DNA of 55,977 nt from Nitrososphaeraceae archaeon. Its GTDB lineage: Archaea > Thermoproteota > Nitrososphaeria > Nitrososphaerales > Nitrososphaeraceae. The stretch covers positions 1 through 55,977 of the forward strand of contig WHTU01000017.1 in the NCBI GenBank assembly GCA_009377575.1, given 5' to 3'. Below the pieces are notes generated by a model. That model saw only the letters and a program-made list of their open reading frames with translations, ran no database searches and had not been told where the DNA came from. Made by a program: the position numbers and the translations under genes. Below, in pieces: positions 29,364-39,450 of the stretch; positions within the stretch are counted from its first letter, which is position 1, and each line of letters begins with the position of its first letter.

Positions 29364-29683
29364 TAGTTGGTAGTGGCCGGGTTTCTAAATCGAGAGGTTA
29401 TTTAAGCATAAAGGTCATGCAACTGGATGATAAATTATTTTCCAGGGTCAATATCATTATACTCCCAACAAAACTAAGATATTTTTTGTTAAGAGATGGT
29501 TCTAAATTGTATATTTAACTACTAACAATATTGGGCTTTATGAGATGGGCCGAAAAGTAACTGGGGACGTGCTAGCAATCAACATAGCTCTCATAAGCGA
29601 TAAAATTCACATAACTTCTAGGCATAAATATACTTGGCATATTTATTAGTATAATCTCTGAAATAAGGTTATTGCCAACGCAC
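29364..29683. other. Intergenic region
   Basis: About 320 bases, A+T-rich, no gene seen. Confidence 0.4.
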
Positions 29684-30061
29684 TCAATCAAGGCTAATTA
29701 TGATCCCCACCAGTTGTCCCTTAGTTCTAGAAAAGATCCCTGCCAATGTAGCCCTCAATCCATACTTCTTGTTCCTCAAGCTCAACGCATGATTTAGTTC
29801 CTCCGGATTAGCAAAAGAAGCCTTTCCATTGAACCACTGACCCTTGAGATGACCTCTTATACCACATGGAGCGAGACGTACGTTTGGATTGTTTCTCAGG
29901 CGCTTTACCTTGCCGGTCTGATTTCTTGTTACAACATTAATCTTTCTTCCATTTATCGTAAACCAGACAGTTGTAGTAACCCCTTCTCCGTTTCTTTTCA
30001 AGGTCTCGAGATTGATATACCGATACGGAGAAAGTGTTGATATTGGATCAGCGGAAGACAT
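29684..30061 (-). CDS. PPOX-class, F420-dependent-type oxidoreductase
   Basis: A 125-residue split-barrel flavin/F420-binding protein. It begins MSSADPISTLSPYRYINLET and continues with GVTTTVWFTINGRKINVVT, KVKRLRNNPNVRLAPC, and ends LRATLAGIFSRTKGQLVGI. This matches the Rv2061/PPOX single-domain type found with F420 cofactors (family knowledge). The start at 30061 is chosen because AATATTAAAAAC at about 30082-30093 puts the mRNA start right there; the open frame above it to 30424 is not part of the gene. Probably reduces an unsaturated metabolite; the substrate is unknown. Confidence 0.82.
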   Translation of the reverse strand: MSSADPISTLSPYRYINLETLKRNGEGVTTTVWFTINGRKINVVTRNQTGKVKRLRNNPNVRLAPCGIRGHLKGQWFNGKASFANPEELNHALSLRNKKYGLRATLAGIFSRTKGQLVGIIISLD

Positions 30062-30645
30062 GTCTTTACTGCTGAATGCGTTTTTAATATTGTTTTCTTT
30101 CTTAATGTGTAAAAGTATGGGATGTTTAACTCTCCAGCCTGGTGTCGGAGTCGGGGATAAAATCTCAAATGGAAATCTATTGAAGCGACACTTGAAAGAA
30201 ACTATAAAAGTGATTCGAAGAGATACAGAAGTATGAGAGCGTAGGATGAGTGTCATTGACGATGAGGCAGATGGACTGATCAAAACTACGTAAGAAGCGC
30301 TTTGACGAAGAAACCGGCAAGTTATAAGTCGGATCAAGTGGTAGATAATATTTGAGAGTCGATCCAAACAATACTCGGTTTTGGGCATCTGAATTTCTTC
30401 TAGAATTGAAACAGTGGGGGTCATAAAATCGATAATTTTTGTGAATGAGAAGAGTAGCTAGGTTCGTTGTTTGACAAAGGATAAATCTAAGAATTATTTG
30501 GCATATAGCTATCAAGAAATTTATCCCTGATTTATGAATATCATCGGAGAGAATATTGATGATACTTCTAGTGAACAAAATCTGTGTCGACGGTGCAGGA
30601 GTACTCCTTTTATACGAGTAACTGTTTAAATGTCTAGCTAGGTTA
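30062..30645. other. Intergenic region
   Basis: Holds the PPOX promoter at its left edge and the TTTTATACG TATA element of the zinc-finger gene near 30608-30616. The long reverse frames over 30177-30884 have Ser/Leu/Ile-rich shadow composition and are not genes. Confidence 0.45.
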
Positions 30646-30777
30646 ATGTCTACATCAACATCGTCGTCCAGACACACATGTGAAATTTGCGGAATCACGT
30701 TCAATACGATGAATGAAAAAGAAGAACATGTCAAACTAGAACATAAGGAGCACCATCCCCCTACAGGAGTTGGATAA
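30646..30777 (+). CDS. C2H2 zinc-finger miniprotein
   Basis: A 43-residue protein. After a Ser/Thr-rich start it has one classical finger, HTCEICGITFNTMNEKEEHV followed by KLEH: C-x2-C, a Phe four residues after the second Cys, then x12 to the first His and x4-5 to the second, followed by a His-rich tail. Such one-finger proteins occur in many thaumarchaea and are inferred to bind nucleic acid. TTTTATACG about 34 nt upstream and a GGTTA near the start support the ATG. Confidence 0.75.
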   Translation: MSTSTSSSRHTCEICGITFNTMNEKEEHVKLEHKEHHPPTGVG

Positions 30778-31328
30778 TGAATACTTGTTAAATATGGGGC
30801 CGCTTCCCTGTCGTACATGGAAATCCAGTGACGGAAAATAGAATAGTTATCAGATAACCGTAGATGTGATTGTTCAGGACACAATTCGGCTCAAAGGTGA
30901 TTTAGCTGATCACTAGCCTCAGAAATTCCTATATGTACTGTCTTAAGTCAGCTGGATTTGTTACCAGGTGAATATCTCTTGCTCCTTCGACTAGGCCCTG
31001 ATTTTTATATCAATTCTGAAACATGTACTAGGTATAACAATTTTACATATCTTGTTTAAGATCCCTAAGCTTAGAAGCATTTCGCGACTTTATATGATCT
31101 TCTTTTGGTAATTGTTAATAAGGCATTTTTTCAGGAACCCATGTTTCGCTGAATTCGAACCCATAAGTCATACATAACACCACATTATGCGTTAATTTCA
31201 GCAGTAACACACTTTATAAAGGTTATAGTGTCTAATGAGAGCTTCTTATTCGATTCAAATTGTAAACTGGTCGTAGCCTTAGCTGTCAGTAATATCTAAT
31301 CCATTGACTGGAGAGACTAATACAAATT
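30778..31328. other. Intergenic region
   Basis: About 550 bases. A GGGTTCGAATTC string (reverse strand, about 31150-31161) looks like a tRNA T-loop, but the flanks form no T-stem or acceptor stem, so no tRNA is called. Confidence 0.45.
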
Positions 31329-31963
31329 TTATTCTAAACCTTTCCCAATTTCTTCTACATATGCTATCTCTGACAGCTTCCTTCTCTCCCGTGGGGAAAA
31401 TGCTTTTTCTCGAAATCTTTCAGGAAGAACAGTGTATTTGTCTTGATATCCTATTGCAATCATGACTCCTATTTCAAAGTCCTCAGGAATATTAAAGACT
31501 TTGATAGCCTTTTGAACGTCAAAGCCCCCCATCTCGTGCATGATGAGACCTTGGTTAAAAGCTTCAAGAAACATATTCTCATTAGCGGCTCCTAGATCGT
31601 GAAAATGGAGCCTATTGTATTTTCCTCCTTCAGAATAATTTTTTTTCGCTATCGCACATATAAGTATAGGAGCCCTTTTAGCGTAGGCATTTGATTCAAG
31701 TAAGACAGACTGGGCTTCCATTAGTTTCTCTGGGTTGTCGTTAGTGAAGATTATGTACCGCCATGGTTGTTCATTTTTGGAAGATGGAGCCCATCTTGCA
31801 GCTTCTATCATTGAAAGCAATTTAGATCTTTCCACTGGCATCGCAGAAAATGCTCTTGCACTCCATCTCTTTGCGATAAGTTCATTGACGGGGTGTCCTG
31901 TTTTTGCGATTTTCGTAACCTTCTCTTCCGTCGCAGAATCACCTAGACCTGCTGCTCACTCAA
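31329..31963 (-). CDS. Nitroreductase-family flavoprotein with a disrupted 5' end
   Basis: The FMN-binding nitroreductase fold is clear: HPVNELIAKRWSARAFS, then LLSMIEAARWAPSSKNEQPW, HDLGAANENMFLEAF, GFDVQKAIKVFNIPEDFEIG and ERREKAFSPRERRKLSEI-type end. However the first ATG in this frame (31841) would cut off the conserved HPVxELIxKRxS segment, which lies upstream at about 31840-31895 with no ATG, GTG or TTG before an in-frame TGA at 31956. A neighbouring frame offers TTG 31961-31963 followed by SEQQ, which would join after a one-base shift. So the gene is probably frameshifted near 31946-31956, or uses a non-standard start. FMN-dependent NAD(P)H reduction of quinones or nitro-compounds is its family role. 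Confidence 0.75.
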
Positions 31964-32260
31964 GAGTAATTGTTTGTTTCTCTGATTACACCAGTCGCAA
32001 GGCAAGACCGTTATTCCTAAATTTAATAAAATAAACAGGGAGGAGCAGAGGGCACATTCCTTAATGCGAACCCCTTATGCGCTCCCATCCTTCAGGTCAC
32101 TCTCCTTCCTTATCACGACTTTCGTCGATATAACACATGCTTATCCATTTGATTGACATTTTAGATTCCGTTAACACATACCTAAACGATTCTGTTGTGC
32201 TTTCTGAGCGAAGAAAAGTGACAAAATTCTGAATCAAGTGGAATTTTTGGACTCGACACT

Positions 32261-32881
32261 CTAAAAGTTAAAATCACCGCCGAAATCCATTCCAGAACCT
32301 CCAGAACTATCAAATCCCCCTCCTTCGAAGCCCCCGCCACTGCTGTCGCCTCCAGAATCTGTGGCACCAGCGTCTTCCTGCCCGGCAGTATCTGAGCCAG
32401 CATCCGTCGAGTCAGAAGCACTTCCGGCATCTCCGGCCATAGAGCTCTCCTGAGGACTCATTGCCATACCCATAAAAGACATCATTGAAGCGAAAAACAT
32501 GACATTCATTAGACCAGAGAAAAGCATCATCGGGATCCAAGCCCTATCGGCTTGCATTAATGATTGCAATTGAGCGGTATTGCCATTGCCGTAGGCCTGT
32601 TGAAGGTCATTGGCCTTTTGTTCTAATTCGTGTTTTTTGGAGTCTAGCAAGCTCTGACCTGTTTCATTGATGACAAATTCTGTCTTACTTCGAAAAAAGC
32701 CTTTTTTTTCCATTCGGACTACCAATCGCTGCACTGCAAGGTCGTTTAGTATTAGTTCGACCTCCGATTGATCAAGCTGAGTCACTTTGCTTATCTTATC
32801 TGCTGTTTTCATTCCTCTTCCGATTGCATCCAGTACTATGAAATGATTAGGGCTCTCGTTAACCTTGACATCTCTCGACAT
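32261..32881 (-). CDS. Membrane-anchored winged-helix protein with Gly-rich tail
   Basis: A 206-residue protein in three parts. A winged helix covers about 10-75 (NHFIVLDAIGRGMKTADKIS, ILNDLAVQRLVVRMEKKGF), a coiled region about 80-110, a hydrophobic segment about 114-142 (IPMMLFSGLMNVMFFASMM) and a tail very rich in Gly, Ser and Asp ending GMDFGGDFNF. Tails like this occur in tethered regulators and in low-complexity surface anchors. TATA-like TTATTATAATTTG lies about 28 nt upstream (leaderless start). It may relay a membrane signal to DNA; this is inferred. Confidence 0.75.
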   Translation of the reverse strand: MSRDVKVNESPNHFIVLDAIGRGMKTADKISKVTQLDQSEVELILNDLAVQRLVVRMEKKGFFRSKTEFVINETGQSLLDSKKHELEQKANDLQQAYGNGNTAQLQSLMQADRAWIPMMLFSGLMNVMFFASMMSFMGMAMSPQESSMAGDAGSASDSTDAGSDTAGQEDAGATDSGGDSSGGGFEGGGFDSSGGSGMDFGGDFNF

Positions 32882-33441
32882 ATACTATCTTGATTGGATC
32901 ACAAATTATAATAAATTATTGGTTTGCGTTGTGTTGCAACGTCTTGCCTCATTCATCTAATATATAAACATTTATCAAACCACCACATTCTCTGGTAATA
33001 CAATGAGCATATTGTACTGCTTATATGATGAGCATATTATGCTTCTTACGTAATAGAATAATCTCAAATTTCAGACAATAACTAGGATGTATGCTTATAA
33101 GACGTCCCCTCAGCAATTGAATTGTTTAATTTATTGCAACAAACCCGCAACCTTGCAAGGTGTAACTTCGATTTTTATGTCGATTTTCAAATAGGACATC
33201 AAATGTGATACTTGACTAAGTTGAAGAAACTAGAGAAAATAGCTAACGAATTCTTCAATCTTGATCATAGGGGTATCCAAACAAGAACCTGAAATGCTAT
33301 CATGGGACGTAAGTTTGATAACTTACCATATGAGCCTTACAATAATATTCAGAAGTTTGTTAATTACTGATATTTTTAGAGGAATAAACCTTCTGAACTT
33401 TCTGAGGCTATTATTATAAAGATTATGGTAGGTAAAAGAAT
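32882..33441. other. Divergent promoter region
   Basis: About 560 bases between two divergent genes. The right-hand TATA element TTATTATAAA lies at 33411-33420. No gene seen. Confidence 0.45.
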
Positions 33442-34032
33442 ATGAAAACCTCATCGCGACGGACTTCAAAAGTATCGCTACTTGGCTTTTCGGTGGGATT
33501 TCTTTTCCTATCTGTTTGCCTCTCGATCGCAATCTCTCCACAATCTGTACTAAAACATGTTATAGCACAGGAGCAATCCTCCAGTTCAGGCGCAGCATCG
33601 GTCAGAGACGAAATATCAAAAGATGTTAAGGATGAGATAAGACTGTTGCCAAAATACTCTCCGGGTAGCATATCTCAAACATTAAACTACTCACATTTTG
33701 TGCCACTGAGTCCGTTAAGCAATAGTCCTGGAAACCAAGTCAAATTGCTTCTTAATTACAATGTAACTGAATCATCGCTAATTGATTACCCTATAAACGC
33801 CATTATGGAGGTATATGCTGCCAACCAATCGTTAGTAAGAACCTCCTCGCTACCTCATCCATTGAACATCACAAGCTCCGAAGGAACCATCCAACTCGCT
33901 ACTACTCTAAATGATAACAATCTAAAAAACATAACTGCAGTAGCGTTGCTCACAGATGATGAGAAAGCTATTCCCATTTCTAACGTCCTGGAAGCAAGAC
34001 TCAACTTGGGTGAAATGAACGCTGATAGGTAG
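33442..34032 (+). CDS. Secreted protein, 196 residues
   Basis: A signal peptide (SLLGFSVGFLFLSVCLSIAI, cleavage near HVIAQ) is followed by a Ser-rich stretch, then a beta-rich region with many N-glycosylation sequons (NYS, NVT, NQS, NIT). No catalytic motif or family recognised. TTATTATAAA centred 26 nt before the ATG gives a leaderless mRNA, and a hairpin terminator follows the stop. Probably a glycosylated cell-envelope protein. Confidence 0.75.
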   Translation: MKTSSRRTSKVSLLGFSVGFLFLSVCLSIAISPQSVLKHVIAQEQSSSSGAASVRDEISKDVKDEIRLLPKYSPGSISQTLNYSHFVPLSPLSNSPGNQVKLLLNYNVTESSLIDYPINAIMEVYAANQSLVRTSSLPHPLNITSSEGTIQLATTLNDNNLKNITAVALLTDDEKAIPISNVLEARLNLGEMNADR

Positions 34033-34064
34033 TGGTCTCAATCTTCCGATTAATATTGACGGGG

Positions 34065-34090
34065 AAGGGGGGAAATCACCCCCTTTTAAT
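34065..34090 (+). terminator. GC-rich hairpin followed by T-rich tract
   Basis: AAGGGGG (34065-34071) pairs with CCCCCTT (34079-34085) around a seven-base loop and is followed by TTTAATTTTTCTT. Lies about 33 nt after the stop of the secreted protein gene. Confidence 0.6.
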
Positions 34091-34341
34091 TTTTCTTCAT
34101 TTTATAATATTCCTTGTTAATTTCTAAACTACTGAATACAGCTCACTAGGCATTTCCCCAATTCTTCAATGACAGAACGGCATAGCGGCAAACAATTTTA
34201 CTAGAAATCTGTTGGCGAAGAATTCTATAATACGGCTTCAAGACTATCGAACAGGTGATTTGTACTATAAAGTATTATGTAAAACTTTGGGCAAGAAATT
34301 CCTGTTATTCAATATTAGGAAGTGCTTGATATGAATATACA

Positions 34342-35067
34342 ATGCATTTAGACAAGAGTGGATCACCATATTTAATTATAATATCTTTTGTGCTACTTTT
34401 GACAGTTGGATTCATCGTTAGCATAGAAGCTATGAACGATTCACAGGCGAAAAATGGCAATGGTAGCAAAAACGATGACAACGGTCCTCATTGCGATGAA
34501 ACAAATATAATCATCGGCACAAGGACTTTCACCAAAGGAACCAATTGTGATGACATAATCATTGGTTGTCCTATAACAACAGAAGGCACTGGATGCAGCT
34601 CAGGTGATATACTAAGAGGATTAGAACGACATGATGTCTTGCACGGATCGGTTGGAGATGATACTCTTTATGGTGACGAAGGTAATGATGAGCTCAGCAG
34701 CTCCGATGGTAACGACCGATTGTATGGTGGTCCAAATGACGATATTCTTATGGCTAGTTTCGGAGGTGATTTCTTAGTAGGTGATAAGGGAAAGGACGAG
34801 CTTTATGGAGGGCCTGGCGATGACGTATTGATTGGTGGACCTGGGCCAGATTATTTTGATTGTGGAGATGGATATGATATTATTATCGACTTCAATCCGG
34901 TGAATGGCGACACCCATGCAGATAATTGTGAAGTAGTACTATCTGATTTAGGTAACAAAGAAATTCTGACCCAAGGCGGGATAGATAAATCGAAGTTGGA
35001 AGCACTAGGAATAGGTTCTCAGAAACATCCAATCGACTTGGAAAATATTGGTGAAACAATAAATTAA
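34342..35067 (+). CDS. Secreted RTX-type calcium-binding repeat protein
   Basis: A 241-residue exported protein. One hydrophobic helix (LIIISFVLLLTVGFIVSI) is followed by a short disulfide-rich section (HCDETN, NCDDIIIGC, GTGCSS) and four to five hemolysin-type nonapeptide repeats of the GGxGxDxLx kind (GDDTLYGDEGNDEL, GNDRLYGGPNDDIL, GKDELYGGPGDDVLIGG), which fold as a Ca2+-filled beta-roll. It ends with a FDCGDGYDIIIDF capping segment holding a last cysteine pair. There is no protease or lipase domain, so it is probably a structural or adhesive surface protein. Extracellular Ca2+ should be needed for folding (family knowledge). Confidence 0.88.
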   Translation: MHLDKSGSPYLIIISFVLLLTVGFIVSIEAMNDSQAKNGNGSKNDDNGPHCDETNIIIGTRTFTKGTNCDDIIIGCPITTEGTGCSSGDILRGLERHDVLHGSVGDDTLYGDEGNDELSSSDGNDRLYGGPNDDILMASFGGDFLVGDKGKDELYGGPGDDVLIGGPGPDYFDCGDGYDIIIDFNPVNGDTHADNCEVVLSDLGNKEILTQGGIDKSKLEALGIGSQKHPIDLENIGETIN

Positions 35068-35348
35068 TGCATCATCTAATTTTAGGGTTGACTATATCAT
35101 GCATTCCATATAGATTTCCACCCTATAATCTTTCTTCAATTTCAATTTTAACCAACCCTAGGAGCAGCATTTGTACTGCGTAGAACCAGGATTTGCTACG
35201 CATTTGCGATGAGCAAGTTAGTTTTGGACATTTCAAATTATTTTTCGAAAACCGCTCACGGCATCGGTAGTATGGTAAGCGCAAGAGGCATTAATTTATA
35301 ACGATGGTAGAGTTAGTCAAAATCTGATATCTCCTTCATGTGAAGTAA

Positions 35349-36381
35349 TTAATTTAGACTTGATTTTGTGCTTAATAGATTTTGCAGGAACCCCGCGACG
35401 ATATCGCTATGTGGGATATTGTTGATAACACAAGATCCATTCCCGATAATTACATTGGTCCCTATCTTTAATTTGTGTCTAATAGTACAATTGAGTCCGC
35501 CCCAACAGACATCACCTATTTTTGTGCTACCTTCTACTATGGTGCCCACCGTCAATGCACAATTTCTCCCAATTTCTACATTATGTGCAATATGCACCAG
35601 CCCATCCAATTTTGAACCGTCACCAATTACGGTATCTGAAACGGAACCTCTAGCAATGGAACGGTTGGAAGATACTTCTACATTACCACCTAACTTAACT
35701 CCACCTATATGAGGAAACTTTTCAAGTTCAAAATTGTCCTTATTTCTCTCGTACGGAAAACCCTCTGCTCCGATTACCACCCCAGGTTGTATTCTGCAAT
35801 TATTTCCAATTGTAGTGTTTTGTTCAATCGTAACATTCTCGCTAATTATCACGTTGTCACCAATACTGCAATTATTTCCTATTTTCGAAAAATGTCCTAC
35901 CTTGCACTTCCTACCTAGTCGTGCTGTATCAGAGACTACCGCATCTGCAGATGTCGTGTCTGATTCCATCGTTTTCATGCTTTTTTTGAGCTTTTATCAG
36001 ATGATTGCTTAGATCCTTAGTATTAATTTCATGTGAGAAGATTTCATTCATAATTCTAATGAATGATGATCTTGGCTAATTCACAAATACCAGACATTTG
36101 TGTTTTTTCATGGAAAGCGGTTCACTGGCGCCTATTCCACCCATAAACAGTAACCTGATCAAAGCATTACTACACAAAATGAGCTTGGCGTTGGATTTTT
36201 CGATACTAGCAATGACTTGAGGAGTCTTGTCAGATGAGCAGAATGTCAAATCATCATCCATAGCCTTGTCAATTGTTGATACACTTCGAACGCACGTATC
36301 AAATCTATCCTTTGCTCCGTAGCTGCGGAATGGAACATCAAGATCAGAAAGCATCGATACAACATCAATTAAACGTCTCAA
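35349..36381 (-). pseudogene. LpxD-like N-acyltransferase gene, broken
   Basis: Two frames in the same direction form one LpxD-type protein. The first (36381 to 36076) is the N-terminal uridine-binding-like domain, with VSTIDKAMDDDLTFCSS and KLILCSNALI, and ends KCLVFVN at a TAG. The frame resumes right after the stop with PRSSFIRIMNEIFS, which aligns with NPRLAIMKIMNKIYYS in the paralogue at 55438, so the stop is a nonsense change. A run of seven A at about 35980-35990 then shifts the frame into the hexapeptide part (35978 to 35349), with ARLGRKCKVGHFSKIGNNCSIG and VIGAEGFPYERN, then LVHIAHNVEIGRN. Members of the family acylate a UDP-amino sugar; in this lipid-A-free archaeon it must serve surface glycan or glycolipid assembly (inferred). 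Confidence 0.8.
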
Positions 36382-36801
36382 GACAACATTCCCGTTAAAG
36401 AAGAATGTCCAAAGCTAGGGTAGACACTCTTGGCTAGGTTCATATTTTCCTTATTATTTTTTCTTTATAATAATCATGGTGTCAACAAACAGTTGCCTCT
36501 CTCCAATAACATTAAATGAGAAACAGACTACCATTAGAGTACGTACTCCAATGTTATTTTGTTTTAGACGTGGTTGTCGTTTTGTAAGGAAAAGAACTTT
36601 CCTCTTCCCATAAGATGGGAATATGAGTGGTTCAATTTATGCTCATTCCGAAAGAATGCCCGTGAGGGAAGGAAAATGACATTTTCCTGACTTGACCTCA
36701 TCTGAGTAATAGTTGGACCAGCTACACTTTTTTTCATTATGGCGGCGAAAATGACCTAAAGTTTTATAACTTGCATAAGTTCAAACTGAACTGTAAATGT
36801 A
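36382..36801. other. Divergent promoter region
   Basis: About 420 bases. TTTTATAACTTG at about 36758-36769 is the likely TATA box of the 36802 gene. No gene seen. Confidence 0.45.
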
Positions 36802-37410
36802 ATGTATTCTTCTTCTATGTCGCTAGGACCAGGGGGCGTTGACGTTTTAGGAAATTTGGCAAGCAAAATGGAACAGCAGCTCAAAGATACGGAACAAGTC
36901 AGAACCTCATTTGACGCAGACATCCGGAGGTACAAAAATAAACAGATTAGTAAGAAGGAATTTGTACATAAACTAGTTACCTATACTATTTCCCTCTCAG
37001 CCTTAAATTTTCTGGCTATGCATGTGATCCTAGAGATGAGAACGGCTGTTGAAAAGGGAACTTCGATGAAGGATACTACAGGGGGAACCGTTACGGAGGA
37101 CTCATCGACTTCAGGTTCCCAATTCAGTTTCGGTATTCAGGGATTTGTTGGAGGTTCGTTTCCGGGTGGATCGGGAGACGGTGGTGACCTCTTAACCAAT
37201 GGAAAGACGGCGACTTTGATTCGCGATATCAACAATACCTACAATGGTACTGATACGACAGGATCACGTGACAAAACTGATTATAGAAAAGGCCAGAATA
37301 GCAATGGTGGGTATTTCCGAGAGAGTTCTTTGCCAAAGGAATGTATTGGCTGTGGAACAGTACTGATTCGAAACACAAATTTTTGCGGTAGCTGTGGACA
37401 TGAACAATGA
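36802..37410 (+). CDS. Coiled protein with C-terminal zinc ribbon
   Basis: A 202-residue protein of unknown function. The first 95 residues are helical (DTEQVRTSFDADIRRYKNK, TISLSALNFLAMHVILEM), the middle is Gly/Ser/Thr-rich, and the end is a compact zinc ribbon: CIGCGTVLIRNTNFCGSCG, two C-x2-C pairs 11 residues apart. Zinc-ribbon tails of this sort are common in archaeal proteins that bind nucleic acid or partner proteins. It is well promoted (TATA element, leader of about 10 nt) and stands alone. Confidence 0.72.
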   Translation: MYSSSMSLGPGGVDVLGNLASKMEQQLKDTEQVRTSFDADIRRYKNKQISKKEFVHKLVTYTISLSALNFLAMHVILEMRTAVEKGTSMKDTTGGTVTEDSSTSGSQFSFGIQGFVGGSFPGGSGDGGDLLTNGKTATLIRDINNTYNGTDTTGSRDKTDYRKGQNSNGGYFRESSLPKECIGCGTVLIRNTNFCGSCGHEQ

Positions 37411-37756
37411 ATTAATTTTGATTTAGAATAAATAATACAAGGGCTAATTTCTATGACATTTGGCTAATTACTCTCAATAAATGTAGATTTAGCATTATTA
37501 TGATTCAATAGAATATTCTGAGAGCGATTTAATTGAATGAATTAGGTTGGAGAGGTCTAAGCCGATGACTGACAAAATCAGTTTGTTATGAGTATAAGAT
37601 ACAAAATAGTTAAATCATGAGGTTATCGCAACCAAATAAATTGAATGATCCCATATTTTTTGAATGCTTTTAGTTCTAAATTATATATACCTTCTATTAA
37701 CTATTGATATTTCACGACAATGTTATTCCAATTTAGCTGATATTATATCAAGCAGC
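37411..37756. other. Intergenic region
   Basis: About 350 bases of A+T-rich DNA between convergent genes; no gene or clear hairpin seen. Confidence 0.4.
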
Positions 37757-39268
37757 CTACCATCCTAAAGCATGAGCAGATTTGACAGCCGCTTCATTCA
37801 GAATCGTATTTATACTCGGGCTAGTAGCATTTGAATAATAAACTCGATCAATTGCTTCATTTATGTGTCCTTCAATAATTGGATATTCTGGTATGCTTGG
37901 CCTTATATTACCGAATGGGATCATAGATATCAACGTATCGTAGTACGGTAGCTCAGTGGCGGATTGGTTGAGAATTAACCCCTGGCCAAGAGGAATCTGC
38001 GTTGGGAGGTAACCATACTCTTGAATCCAAGGCCCAAGTATCTCAGGTTCTAATACTGTCTCGATGAACTCCCATGCCAGCGTTTTGTGATTAGACGTGA
38101 TTGGGATGGCTAATTCCCATCCCCCCATTAATGTACTCGATTGCTTATCAGGGCTTGGAACGGGAAACAATGGGATAAATCCTATCATATTTTCAAAATC
38201 GGCTCTTTTCTGGTCTCCAAAGTATCCTGGTATCCATGAACCGCCGAGAATCATAGCAATCCTTTTCTGCGCAAATTCAATACTGTCACTAGCTGGTAAT
38301 TTATCGGGTCTTATACCTGCATTAACTTGGTCTTTAATGAAGCCTAGAGCCTGAATTCCTTCTGTACTGTTGTACGTGGGAAACCAATATGTTCCTTTGG
38401 TCGGGTGTCCATCCCTGAGCTGCAAAATGTCGCCTCCTAGCATCCATAAGTAAGGAAACCACAGGTCTTGAGAATAATATGTGTCAAATAAAATAGTTCC
38501 ATTTATTCCGGCCGGCTTCAATTCTTGGTTTAACTTCTGTGCAGATCCGATGTAACCCTTCCACGTTTTTAGATCGTCGGCATCAATCTGTGATTGTTGG
38601 AGTAAATCTTTCCAATACCATAAGCCTCTTACGTCGGTCCACGTCCAAATACCGTATACTGTGCCATTATACGTTCCGCCATCCCAATGTTGCTGGTACC
38701 AGTTAGATGCTCTTGCCCAATCGTCTACATATGTGGTCAAGTTGGAGAGCAAACCTTTGCTAGCGAATTCACCTAACCAGATTTGGTCGACAGATACGAA
38801 ATCAATCGCTGATTTATTGGACATAAGTTGCATGAATTCTTCTCTAGTATCATTCGTTGGGAGCTCTTGATACTTGAGGACTATGTTTTTGTCGGGATAT
38901 TTTTGCTGCAACTTCTCCAGACCTTTGTCTAGCAATGATTTCCACCTTCCTTTTTCGCCCAAATCGGTGAGGAGACCATTTAATGTGACAGTTCTCTCAT
39001 CATCTCCTGATTTCAGACTAGCATTTGACAAAGCAGATGAATTCATTCTGTCCGTAGAAGCGAACGCAACTGAATATGTGAATGCCTCGAAGGAAGGATC
39101 TACTTGTGCATCGGATAGCCCTTCAGCATTATCAAATCTAAATAGTTGATATGAGAAAGAAAAATGATCATTTATTTGCAAATCAACGATGATAACCAAA
39201 AGAGCAACGAATAACGAGAAGAACGAATAACGAATGAATTGGAGGGAAGATGGAACTTGAAAGAGCAA
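37757..39268 (-). CDS. Extracellular solute-binding protein, family 1 (sugar type), orphan
   Basis: A 503-residue ABC-type binding protein. A hydrophobic N-terminal segment (YSFFSLFVALLVIIVDL) anchors or exports it. The mature part follows the MalE/UgpB plan: NIVLKYQELP, FVSVDQIWLGEFASKGLL, YNGTVYGIWTWTDVRGLWYWKDLL, a hinge with RIAMILGGSWIPGYF and GGWELAIPITSNHKTLAWEF. Trp and Tyr residues line the expected ligand site, as in sugar binders. The start is TTG 39268; ATAAATATATTTAG lies about 27 nt upstream and no ATG is open. No permease or ATPase genes are near; instead a dCache kinase is divergent at 39451, suggesting a sensory use. Ligand unknown. Confidence 0.9.
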   Translation of the reverse strand: MLFQVPSSLQFIRYSFFSLFVALLVIIVDLQINDHFSFSYQLFRFDNAEGLSDAQVDPSFEAFTYSVAFASTDRMNSSALSNASLKSGDDERTVTLNGLLTDLGEKGRWKSLLDKGLEKLQQKYPDKNIVLKYQELPTNDTREEFMQLMSNKSAIDFVSVDQIWLGEFASKGLLSNLTTYVDDWARASNWYQQHWDGGTYNGTVYGIWTWTDVRGLWYWKDLLQQSQIDADDLKTWKGYIGSAQKLNQELKPAGINGTILFDTYYSQDLWFPYLWMLGGDILQLRDGHPTKGTYWFPTYNSTEGIQALGFIKDQVNAGIRPDKLPASDSIEFAQKRIAMILGGSWIPGYFGDQKRADFENMIGFIPLFPVPSPDKQSSTLMGGWELAIPITSNHKTLAWEFIETVLEPEILGPWIQEYGYLPTQIPLGQGLILNQSATELPYYDTLISMIPFGNIRPSIPEYPIIEGHINEAIDRVYYSNATSPSINTILNEAAVKSAHALGW

Positions 39269-39450
39269 TTCCTTGCCAAATAGGATATGCTAAATATATT
39301 TATGTTTATCTTAGCTTCGTTGTAAATGAGCATTCTAACCGTGACAATTCAGTGAAACAAGGGTGGGGTCACACTGCCTGATTTCTGCCACTCAACTGTA
39401 TCATTATTAGTTGGAAGTGGAAATGTTAAAGTAAGTCATGACATTACTTA

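Noticed and set aside
30177-30884. Long reverse frame of 235 codons
   Set aside because: Ser/Leu/Ile-rich shadow-like composition; it overlaps the supported C2H2 gene on the other strand and has no promoter or motif.
31150-31161. tRNA-like T-loop string on the minus strand
   Set aside because: Flanking bases form no T-stem, anticodon arm or acceptor stem.
7802-36078. Stop-codon recoding (for example pyrrolysine or selenocysteine) to explain in-frame stops
   Set aside because: TAG, TAA and TGA are all found as interrupting stops, and no tRNA or insertion element is seen; decay or error explains them better.
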